This document shows positions 46,910 through 57,477 of a stretch of 64,000 bases of DNA, in pieces. The stretch covers positions 735,001 to 799,000 of the forward strand of contig CALZFC010000029.1 of NCBI GenBank assembly GCA_945643635.1. The letters run 5' to 3'. The DNA is from Allodiplogaster sudhausi. Taxonomy: Eukaryota; Nematoda; Chromadorea; Rhabditida; Diplogasteridae. Position 1 is the first letter of the stretch, and every line of letters begins with the position of its first letter. Under the pieces are notes generated by a model, which saw only the letters and a program-made list of their open reading frames with translations, was not told where the DNA came from and did no database searches. Both the position numbers and the translations under genes were made by a program.

Positions 46910-48049
46910 ATCGGCGGCAACAGTGACAAGTGCAGTTCGGGAGCTTGTGAAAGCCACCGCGATGCTGTCGATCGCGAAGATCCGACGCTGGGGGCGCCAA
47001 TAAAGTCAACAGATCAGGCGCCCGCGCCAACGCTGCAGTCTGACGAAGAGACACCTCTTCGCCGTGATCAGACTTGCAGGTTCGTCCCGTATTTATAATG
47101 CTCGTTTTCCTTTTCAGTCTTCTCTTTTTTTCTGAAAATCGCTTTGACTGTATGCTCACACACACACCAATTAATTTTGCGAGCGTTCTAAGAGTCAGGA
47201 GAGTTTATTAGAATAGAGATATGTATACATGTAGATTGGGAAATACGGAATAGTTAGGATTCAGTGGAGAAGGGTCCTCCGGCGACGGCGAAGAGTTGGG
47301 TGCATGCCGGAAGGCCGTTCGGCATCGGGATAATGCTAGCTTGTGCTTCATAACAGGGACTTACATATGTACTGGGTTAAGGCTGTTCTGCGACTTCTAT
47401 GTTTTGGAATGCTTCAACGGTTTCTGTCATCAAGTTCTTACCCTCAGGTTAAATAAGCGGCAATGGTTGCACCCTCATGGGTGTCAACCTCAGCGCTAAC
47501 CCTCAAAAAGCTACACTGTACTTGTATGGCGACAGAATTCAATCAAATTTGGCAGTGAAACTGCAGTAATCGTTAGGAATATAGGTTGTAATAATAAACT
47601 TCTATAAATCGTAAAATCTGAAGCGAAAATATATTACGGCCGAAAAAAAAGTAAAATTAATGGCTGGGAATATTTCGTGGCGTATATTAGTAAATATAAT
47701 TTTTTGCGGGCAGCACAAACAGAAGCCATATTTGTGTCAAAGAAAGATTTTCCGATATAAAACGAAAAGAAGATTCGCCTGCTTTCGTCAGAATGTGTGG
47801 TTCTCTAGCTTGCGATCGGAATGAGATTTCAGTTTTATGCACGTTCTTCTCTGTTTGGCGTGGGCGCTCGCTGTGTTCTTATGCAGCGAATTCTTCACCG
47901 TTTACTCAGCCTTACCAGTCATCAAAGCATCTGGTTCGTCTACTCTTGTACCTATATTTTCTAAAGCATTTCTCTCCTCTCTGAATCACTCCATCGTACA
48001 GACACACTGTCACCTTTACTTTCTTTCTCCTATCATCTTTATCTCTCTT

Positions 48050-48080
<31 letters not shown>

Positions 48081-48486
48081 GCCAATTATTCGCCTTAGCT
48101 CTTGAAGATCTCACTGCCTCGCAGCTCGTCGCGAATGCGACCGCAATTGAGCTGCTCCCGAACGACAAAATTAACGTCATTTTTTTGGTACTTTCAATGC
48201 TTCTTCCTTACCATTAGTATTTTTCTTGCTTTAGATTTTATGCAAAATCCGTTACAACAAATTTTTTTCCATTTTCAGGCGAATCCAGGAATAAAGAACA
48301 TTCGCACATTATTCCTCGGCTATTCGACAATGACGGTTGAGGGACGCTCGCTGACACGCAGCGCGTCGCTCATCTCGCTCGACGCGTCGCGTGAGCCTAT
48401 TCGCGACCAGTTGCCAGCACTTCATGGCAAAATCCATCTCACCGGATTTCAAAAGTAAGTTCACCTCCGTATCCTCTTTCTGTCTG

Positions 48487-48527
<41 letters not shown>

Positions 48528-48785
48528 TTCACCCTCTTCCTCTCCCTCTCTCTCCCTCTCTTTGTCTTTTAATGTTCCTCTCCCTGTCTTATACTATTCA
48601 TCTCCTCCCTCAGCTACCGTCCTTGTCTCTCTCCCTCCGCGGGTCGCTCTATCCTAATATCTCTTCACCTCGCCTTCTCTGCCACCTATCACCATCCTCT
48701 CTTCGGCACGAATCATCCAGAACAGCTAAATGCCACCCGACTCTACCGAATCGAATGCGGAGATGCGCTTATGCCTTTCAGTTAA
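46910..48785 (+). pseudogene. Family X member E: open frame intact but start codon lost (ATC)
   Basis: Exons 46910-47079, 47833-47933, 48099-48187, 48279-48454 and 48614-48785 join in frame over 708 nt. Where copy D has GAGGCATG this copy has GAGGCATC (46910-46912), and no other in-frame ATG precedes exon 2. Motifs: APAPTLQSDEETPLRR, helix HVLLCLAWALAVFLC, ATAIELLPNDKINVIF, TVEGRSLTRSASLISLDAS, ALHGKIHLTGFQ and ATYHHPLFG. It is either a very recent pseudogene or starts at ATG 47837 (M in FMHVLLC), giving a protein that begins directly with the membrane helix. Confidence 0.65.
48490..48530. repeat. (CT)n microsatellite
   Basis: In intron 4 of family X copy E; a similar tract is at 48045-48080 in intron 2. 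Confidence 0.9.
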
Positions 48786-49435
48786 TCAGCAGCCATTCAA
48801 TATCTACCGTACTCACAACTTTTTACCTACACTTTAAAAACTTTATTACACTGTTGTTTTTCGAGAACTTAGCAAGCAAACCTCAACCTGATATAAATTG
48901 CACTTGGATAACCTTTTCACTCTTTGTTCTTGTTTTTTTTCTGAATAAATTCACTTCTTTTGAAATCTGACTTTTTTGACAATTTGAGCCTAGCGGAGTT
49001 GATGCGATTTCATGATAAACACATAGTCATAAATTCACATACATTCAACGTCCAAACCATTCTGGCCGTGTTATCATGCCTGGAACACACTCTGCTTCTT
49101 ATAGCGGTGTGTGTTCCAGACGAATGAGGATGGAAGGACTAGGTAGCCGCGAGGGAGTTGGGAGGACACGTCTTGACAACCAACTTTAGAGAACTGAGGG
49201 GTGGCGGCTGAGATGTTCAAAGAGCGGCGGAGGGATGCGGTAGTATACCAACGGCTTTGTCTTGAATATAAGATGATAATGCTGCTCAATGTGGAAACCT
49301 CAGCCACTTTTCTTTGAACATAATTTCGCTTAAAAATCTTCAATCAATTCTTTATCATCTTTACGGATTATCACTGCTTTATGATAATCATCCAATTACT
49401 TGACAAAGTTACATTTTATAATAATTGAACGAGCG
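48786..49435. other. No supported gene
   Basis: AT-rich 3' flank of copy E. A minus frame at 49343-49074 has no start context or family resemblance. Confidence 0.5.
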
Positions 49436-49855
49436 TCAAAGAAGACCGAAGCGGGCCATGAACTCGAAGTGACGCATATGGCGAGAGCGCAACGGCAGCG
49501 GCTGCGACGCGAACATTGCGGCGACGTGCAACGCGCGCTTCTTGTAGCTGCAACAGCATGGAGCTTCGAAACATAAAAAAAAATCACATTTGAATTCCCG
49601 CCTAATTCCCTGAATATGATTCCGCATACTTTTCGTTCTCGAGCACGTCTCTAAGAGCATCGATGAGAGGATCGGGAGTCGCGAGGTCGTCCCTCTCGAC
49701 GACCACCGCGTGCATCGTAGCTGCAATTGAAATATATATATAAATCTGTGCTCATATGTACCTCTCGTTCTCAAGAACTGTTCTAATAGCGAAGAAGACA
49801 AGTTCGGGAGTTGCGAAGGTTGTCCCTCTGGACGATTCAGCTAGCGCCTCGAGCC
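49436..49855 (-). pseudogene. UDP-glycosyltransferase relic
   Basis: The minus strand carries two partial copies of the penultimate UGT exon (about 49850-49760: TPELVFFAIRTVLENER; about 49735-49632: RDDLATPDPLIDALRDVLEN). The start of the last exon follows (about 49554-49436: YKKRALHVAAMFASQPLPLR, then HFEFMARFG) and ends in a stop where the intact genes continue with PLDQLDH. The membrane anchor is missing. Confidence 0.8.
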
Positions 49856-50485
49856 TTGTTTCCAGACACAAGGGCGAGTGAGCAAGTGAAGTGACATAAA
49901 GAATGAGAGGCGACTACAATAGTCAGGAACGTTCAAATAGAATAGAATATAGTTCAGTTTTTTTTCCTTTATCATCATGGACTCTGACGTGAAGAAAAAA
50001 GGATATGTGTGAAATGCTTTTTCCACTGTTTATGTTGTTATGTATGTTTGTGCATACATACATACAGATGTATGTACATACATGTCGCCTATAATATAAA
50101 CAGATATGGGTACCAAATTATTTGTCAATTTTTTGAGATAGAAACGTTTTGGCCGAGCGGGTAGGGCCATCACAGAAGACCACGACTTGTTTATCATTAG
50201 ATCACAAAAAAACTTCGCAATTCATCAAATTGCCAACTTCAAATAGTCTTATTTCCAATTTTCGATTGAACTGCATTTATTATTGTTCGAGGGAAAAAGA
50301 ATAAAGGTGAAAAAGTTATCCAAGCGGAGTTTATGTCAGATTGAAACAACAACTGGATTAAACAGTGTAGAAAAACGTAACAGCAAGAAATGGAAGACGT
50401 TTGCATAACGAACATAAATTTAGAAAACAAAAACATTGTGAGTACTGTCGAAAGGAAAACGATTTTGATTGAACGGTGATTAATT
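49856..50485. other. No supported gene
   Basis: Contains TACATACATA repeats near 50040-50092 and a tRNA-Leu/Ser-like A-box (TGGCCGAGCGGGTAGGGCC at 50151) without a matching B-box. Confidence 0.45.
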
Positions 50486-51348
50486 TTAAGGCATAAGTGG
50501 GTCCGCGAATTCGATTCGATAGTCACGGGTGACATTGAGTTGATGTTGACGACTCGCGCCGAAGAACGGATGGTGATAGGTGGCAGAGAAGGCGAGGCGG
50601 AGAGTTATATGGAGAAAGCGACCGGCGGACGGAGAGAGATACCGACGGTACCTGAGAGAGGAGGGGGATTGTTAAAGATAGAGAGAACAATGTCTATTGA
50701 TAGAAAAGAGTAAAATAGAAGGAAAGAAAAAGGAGTTGACTTACTTCTTGAATCCGATGAGTCGGATTTTGCCTAGAAGTGCAGCCTGCCCGTCTCGAAT
50801 CCACGACGCGTCAAGCGAGATGAGCGACGCGTTGCGTGTCAGCGCGCTTCCCTCGACCGTCAATGCCCAATGACCAGTGAATTGTTCGTAGTAAGTGGGC
50901 GTAATTCCTGAATATGCCTGAAATGGATATTTATGTATGTATGTACATAGTACATGAGATTGAAGAGATGCACGTATGTAAATGACAATTTTAATTGCCT
51001 GGAACACATAGAGAAAAAGGGGAAAACTTGAGAAAACACATCATTAAAAATACCGTAAATATAAGATTAATTTCGTCGTTGGGCAGCTGCTCAATGCCGG
51101 ATGCATTCGCGGCGAGCTGATAGCCAGTGAGATCTATGTATACAAGAGCTCATGTGGTTACGCGAACAATTGAACCAACGGATTGAAATATATAAATAGA
51201 TAGAAAGAAGATATTCAAGAGTTAACTTGCCATATGTCTTGAGATAAGTTGTCGATGAGTAACGGAGTATGAGATCGACGGGTAGGCAGGGGTTCAACAC
51301 TATTAAGCAAGTCAATACTGCCAACAGCGAAAGCCTGAAATACATCAA
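50486..51348 (-). CDS. Family X member F, short form (about 183 residues), GC donor in exon 2
   Basis: Exons 51348-51231 (or 51334-51231 if an upstream exon exists), 51148-51054, 50917-50745 and 50651-50486 join in frame. Starting at ATG 51348 gives FRLSLLAVLTCLIVLNPCLP, a signal-peptide-like start without the Pro-rich first exon. Then SGIEQLPNDEINLIF, TVEGSALTRNASLISLDAS, LGKIRLIGFK and ATYHHPFFGASRQHQLN. Exon 2 ends CATATG|GCAAGT, a GC-AG intron, at the position where copies A, C and E have GT. The shared 5' module is at 51504-51555. Confidence 0.65.
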
Positions 51349-51637
51349 TGTCGTTGTTTATGGTTTATATTTCTGGGTTTCGAAAAAAAAAGAAAGATGA
51401 GAAGATAAAAGGTGCTGATCATATTTCGAACCCCGAATAGGACGGGTAACGGTTACCGTCCATGCCTCGTAGAGTAGCTCTTGCCTAGGATAGACAAGAA
51501 GCAGCTAAAATGGCTAAGCTTTGCTCTGAAATTAGATAGTTTAATACGCAGCAAAACGAGAGAAAACTCTCACCCCCTCCCCCTTTTCGATATCGAGAGC
51601 AAACGAAAATGTTAAATTTTATTTATGGAAACGTCAT

Positions 51638-51689
<52 letters not shown>

Positions 51690-52478
51690 AATGAAAATTA
51701 AACAGTACTAAAGGACTAGTTGAGTCGAATCATTAAAAAAGTAACAAGCCAGCAATGCAGCTAGAATATATGTATTTATATACATACATAGCAGACTCGC
51801 CATCCCTTTGCCCTGCAAAGTTAATGTTCGTTTGGAACGAGAGATGGATGATTCTCCCAAAATCGCCTCACAACAACGGCAAATGAGGTGATGAGGCGAT
51901 TTCGTTCCACGCTCATATCCAATTATCACTCAACATGCTCATTAGAATCAGGACAGCCAAAGGAATTTTCAGGCATGAATAATCTTATTGCGAACTCTCA
52001 AGAGGGTGGGGGAGGCGGTAGATGAGGCCGAGAGAGAAGAGAGAGAGACAGAGAGAGCTGGAGAAAAAGGAGGACAGAAAGAGCGAAATAGAAAAAGAGA
52101 GAACGAGAGAATCCGAGGGTAACTGCGAGAAAGAGAGGAATAGGCCGTGAGAGCGAGAGGAGGGAGACATGGATGGATAAAGAGAGAGAGAGAAAAAAAG
52201 AGAGAGAGACAGTGAGACAGAGAGAGAGAGAGAGACAGAGAGAAACATTGCGATTGTCGATTCTCTATTATTATAATCCAATCGCATGATAAAGTCACAT
52301 TTTATAATAACTGTACGTGCATCATAATGTAGAGCAGAATGTTAGCTAGAATTGGAGAGATGAATTTGACATTGGTGACAAGTTAGAGAAAATAGAACTT
52401 TAAACAAAGCGTTTATAGTGGACCAACAGCTAGACATTAAAACCTTATTTTATTTGCAAAAAAGACATAAAATCTTCA
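51349..52478. other. Intergenic with AT and GA microsatellites
   Basis: (AT)n at about 51645-51690. GA-rich tract 52030-52250. A GATGGATGATTC repeat copy lies near 51845. No gene. Confidence 0.7.
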
Positions 52479-55400
52479 TTAATTAGTCTTCGTCTTGGCC
52501 TTTTGGATGGTGATGATACGGAAAAGACGCCGAAGTACTGCTAGAACGATGAGAACTGCAAGAATGACCAAAGTAGCCGCAGCCCCAAAGATGTCCAGGT
52601 TATAGAACTGGACGATGCCCATTTCACGGCCCGCGTGGTCGAGCTGGTCGAGTGGACCGAAGCGGGCCATGAACTCGAAGTGACGCACAAGGCGAGAGCG
52701 CACCGGCTGCGGCTGCGACGCGAACATTGCCGCCACGTGCAGGGCGCGCTTCTTGTAGCTGCAATAGCATGGAGCTTCTAAACATAAAAAAAATCACATT
52801 TGAATTCCCGCCTAATTCCCTGAACATTATCACACGAAGAAATCCATTCGCATACCTTTCGTTCTCAAGAACGTCTCTAAGAGCATCGATGAGAGGCTCC
52901 GGAGTCGCGAGGTCGTCCCTCTGGACAATTCTGCTGGTGCCGAGACGTCGAACCATTTCCGAGTTGCGGATCTGATCGGACATCACGGGCACGGTAACGG
53001 TAGGGACGCCGGCGACTATGGCTTCGTATGCAGAGCCCGAGCCCCCGTGCATCACGAATGCCGTGATGTGAGGGTCGCCTGCAAATGTTTGGAGATAAAG
53101 GGATTCGAACCCGTGACCATCTACTCAGATTCTGCAGCTCTATCACTAAGCTACATGACCTAGTGCTCCATTTGCCCCTCGGTTCGCACCGTTGCTATCT
53201 TCAAATGACGATCTAATTCCAAGAAGAAGTAGAAAATAAATTTGAAAAAAATTCATAAAAGACTGACGCAGAATGTCTGTTTGAGGAAGCCACGGTGCCG
53301 TGAAGAGGTTTGGAATGCCTGCGGCGGCGTCATCCTCGGGCTTTTCGTACTTCCAAATGAACGTAACGTCGGGAAAGGCGCGAGCGAGCGCGCGAATTGT
53401 TGCCTTTAACAGCGTCGAGTCAGAGCGAAGGGAAAGTGGATACGCGTTGAAAATATTTTTCATTTTTTCATTCCATCTATGTGCATACATACTATATATG
53501 TACATACATATATAATATGTATCAACAGATTTTTGTCCAGGTTAATAAAGAGAGAGAGGGAAAGACGGCGATTCTTCAGTCAAATAACGAGACCTTGTGC
53601 GTTTCCGGCATGAGGCACGAGTACATGACGGAGCCGAAGGAGACGAGAACCGTGCGTGGCCGTGCAGCCATTTGAGAAGCGAGTGGCTGTCAAAGGAGAG
53701 GAAAATTCAATTGTTCCGTAATACAGATGATTCTTCTGTATAGCGAAAAATTGAATAAATGCACGTTTGAATTGACGCGCTCTCCCTTACAATTGGAACA
53801 GACACTCCCTCATTCTCACATGCTATTTCGCAGGCAGCACAGGCCCCGCAAGGTGCAAATAGCACTCATGCGGATAAAAGCGCGCATGGCAACGGCAAAT
53901 GGAAATATCATAAAATTTTTTGGTCATGGTCTAAATTGAGGGGAAAAAACTCACTTCTTCCAATGGACGACTCTTGCTCGGCAGCGCGATCCCGCCAATG
54001 TTGACCATCTTGGGACTTGAAATTTGCGGAAAGTCGATGAGAGGATCGGTGTTTAGAAAGAAGTAGCTCGATTTTTTGACGATTTCCTTGAAAATGAGAT
54101 GTAAGGCTGTCAGATTTGCTGGATTTTTTTTAAATTTAAATTTTTATTTATTATTTAATTATGTACTCGAAATTTATGAGAATTTATTTTTAAATTTTTA
54201 TACCAACAATAGAAATTTAAAGGAAGGAAAAAGTCAATCTTGAATTTATGTTAATTTGTCTTAACGAAAGACGAGAGAGCATTGTTTTAGAGAGACAAGA
54301 CGGCAAGGGTCAGGATAATTTACAACAATAAATACAATTATGGTTGAGTTTCGTGCTCCTTTAATGCTTTTGCAAATCGACTAACGTCAAGTGTCGGCAA
54401 TTCAACATTGAATTTTCGTCTTGTTTAAGAAATATAAATCTAACGTCAAGTGTCGGCATGTCGGGGTATCGCTCGTGGAAGAAGCCTTGGAGTCCTTCGC
54501 GTGCAACGTCGAGCGCATGAGACCAGCCGTAGTGGAAGAGCATGTTCGAGAAGCGGCCCAACATGGACATTCGATCGCTGTGCAGCGAGAACAGGGCTAA
54601 AGTTGTGGGTCATTTACTTATTTGATGGATTTATTGATTTATTGTTTTTTTTAATCAATGATGCATTTATTTATTGATTTATTTATCGCTGAAAATGACA
54701 ATTCGATACAAAGATAACAAGGAGAATAAATAAATGTTGTCTGACTAGTTGTTGATTAACACAATAAGCGCCAAAATATAACTTTAAGCCTGTGAACTGA
54801 ATTCAAGAAAAAAAAAGATAAAATTGTCTAAAATTACCCGGCTGGAAGCTCAGGAACGCGGGCACTCCTGTCGCGTGTTCGAGTCCATCCAGGGAAGCGA
54901 GACTTGACGTGACGGCGAACTTGTCGATGCCGAGAAGATGGAACAGGCCTGATTATTGATTTTGTTTTTGCAAGTAAGTTTATTGATCGATATTAAGTAG
55001 AAAGTAAGTGTTTTTTTTAACAAATTGACATTTTAAACGAAAGCAATAACACAAAGTTTATTTCACCAAAGCCGCAGTATTCGATAATCTCGCTGAAGCC
55101 GACGTCGAATCGCTCCTCTTTCAGCTGCTTCATTAGACCAGGTGTGTCAAGAATCACTCAAGTTGACGATGACCGGGTGATGCTAACGAGGAAAAGACAA
55201 AAAAGCCGAACACCTGCTTGCTTTTCGCTTACAATTAGTTCAGTCTTTACTTTGTTATAGCTAATTTTAAGCGATAATAAAATATAGTATGTTAACTCAA
55301 CAAAACAAATTCGAGAGAAAAACACACTTGTACCTCGACACATTTCGTTGAAGGACGGTATAAAGTCACGCATCATCTAAAGAAACAACTTCGATGACAA

Positions 55401-56276
55401 CATTTCGATTTCTTGTTGAAAATTGTTCTACCTTTTAAATGATCTCATGCTATAGCCTAGAATTGATCGCAATGTAAATTACCGTTCTGGATTTCATGTA
55501 GTTTCGTTTACATTTATTTTTCCATTTCAAAATACTTCTGTGATTTTCAGGATATACATGTATGTTCCTATGTATATATTTTATATTAAAAATAATAATA
55601 ATACCGGCACAAATGCGAGCGGGTCTGCTTGCGACGACGTCCAGAGCTCCAAAGCAGCTCCGTTCGTCTCGAGCTCTTCGAACTGGCGCATCAGCTCGTT
55701 GCCCGGGATGTGGATGGTGCGCGCGAGTGTACTCGACACGTTCGGATAGCCGTAGTGGAGGATGGGAGAGAGCATCACCTGATGATATAGAGGGAACCAT
55801 TGATCGATAAATCGATAATCGTGAGCGATAGATAGATATATATATATATATATATATATAAATATCGATAATGGGAAGTAGACAAATCGATCATCTAGGA
55901 TCATTTATGCCATTAAAACGATAACACTGGTGGAGAAATCGATAAATAAATCGATATTCGATCTCGATAATAGATGATCGAGGTGTCTAAATCTATAAAT
56001 CTGATCGATCAAAAAAATGGTAGAAGATGTGGAAAAAGGGCTAAAATAATGTTTGAAAATGAGAAAATAAATAAATAAATAAGTAACTAAAGCAAGATAA
56101 AAATGCATAAGTGTACTCACGACTTCATGGCCGGCCTCGACGAGCGCGTCCGCGACTTTGCCAACAAAATTGGCCGGACTATGAAAGATGATCGGGTTGA
56201 AGGCGAAGAACTTGAGCGCGAGTGCGAGCGGAGGAGAAATGGCGAAAGCGATAAAAGCATAAAGGAGAACTCGCAT
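52479..56276 (-). CDS. UDP-glycosyltransferase 1 (nematode UGT), complete, 529 aa
   Basis: GT1-family membrane enzyme that transfers sugar from UDP-sugar to small lipophilic molecules, anchored in the ER with a lumenal active site. Eleven exons: 56276-56121, 55778-55605, 55376-55334, 55156-55067, 54948-54838, 54596-54445, 54086-53955, 53686-53594, 53403-53268, 53078-52856 and 52758-52479; 1,590 nt, all phases joining. A signal peptide (MRVLLYAFIAFAISPPLALA) and an acceptor-binding N-half are followed by VLVSFGSVMYS and FIWKYEKPED. The UDP-binding signature is HGGSGSAYEAIVAGVP followed by MSDQIRN. The C-terminal helix is FGAAATLVILAVLIVLAVL with a basic tail. A tRNA-like sequence lies in intron 9. 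Typical family length. No in-frame stop. Confidence 0.95.
53091..53165 (-). ncRNA. tRNA-like sequence inside a UGT intron
   Basis: The minus strand has A-box-like TAGCTTAGTGATAGAGC and an exact B-box GGTTCGAATCC, spaced as in a tRNA. The acceptor stem does not pair and the anticodon loop is irregular, so a decayed tRNA or tRNA-derived repeat is more likely than a working gene. Confidence 0.4.
55835..55862. repeat. (AT)n microsatellite
   Basis: Short AT run in UGT 1 intron 1. Confidence 0.85.
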
Positions 56277-57477
56277 TGGAAAATTTCTGAAAAAAAGTAG
56301 TTTTTTTTAATGGTTGCAATAGATATAAATCAACACTTGTACTTAAACATACTTAATATACATATACATATGTATTTAAAAAAAATACTTATAACACGCT
56401 GAATTCGCCAGGGAAACATTGGGCAGCAAGTATGAATGTCAGTATGAACTGTTTATGTTGTAAACATATTAATACATAACACCTTCAGCCGGCTTATCAC
56501 CCAAGAATATAAAAGGGAACCGTTTAAGTGGACAAATTCCATGTGATAAGACGCAAATGACTGCAATCATGTGTCTTTACACAATGTTTTAGAGAGCAAA
56601 AGTGCAGAAGTTGAAGAGAAAAAACTATGTATTTGGGTGATTTATCCAAGATAAACAAAAAAAAACGCTCTTGAACTGAAAATTTTTTATCGCTGACACT
56701 ATGTTATTCTTATTTAGTGCTAAAATAAAATGAATTTCGATGCCGAGGTCATGAATGCAGTTGGCAATTATAAATGCAAGACTCAGTTGGAGCTCTCACT
56801 TTGCCTTCCTATTGAGACCGGAAGATGAAGGCATATTAGGGTTTTGAAAGAAGTGAGCAAGAAAGTAAAAGAGAAAGAGATAGAAAGTAGAGAGATAGAG
56901 ATAAATGAAAGAAAGATTAAGAGAAAGAGAGACTGTGAAGCGAAAAAGAGTTAAAGAGGAAAAGAGTCTCAATCATGTGTCGTTTGGTCGATTAGCGCCG
57001 AACTCGTGCAAGTTTTATGGCAACTACACAATAGCGAAATTGTAGAAGCGACCGAAAGTGCGCGCAGTGTTATTTTCATGTTTCAGAACAGTCATGTTGT
57101 TCTCGCATTCTGCAAACTTGTAGTTCGGCCTAATGTAAAAAGACGTTGTCTCCATCTCTTGCATAGTTCTTTCTTTCTTCCAATGCTTTCCTCCACCTCC
57201 TCGCAACCCTTCCCGATTATCTGTTCTGTCATGTTTTGGCCACGACTGAACTAGCCAGAGCAAATGTGACCTTGACGCTAATTAGGAAGGCAAAAAAAAA
57301 CAGCCACTTTCGGACAAATTTCTAAAATATTCTTATTAGCTTACTATTTATTTATCCCTATACCGCGTTGCCACAACAAACCATAAAAACACACGTACAA
57401 ATATCACAAAATCTTAGCAAGAATTAAAGACTTTATTATGATCTTCAAAAATCTACTTATGTACATACACTACTCAC
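56277..57477. other. Intergenic spacer between the two UGT genes
   Basis: Contains the 5' flank of UGT 1 and the 3' flank of UGT 2, with AATAAA on the minus strand near 57434. A GA-rich tract runs 56840-56960. No other gene. Confidence 0.7.

Noticed and set aside
50151..50200. tRNA-Leu/Ser-like A-box
   Set aside because: No B-box at tRNA spacing and no stem pairing.
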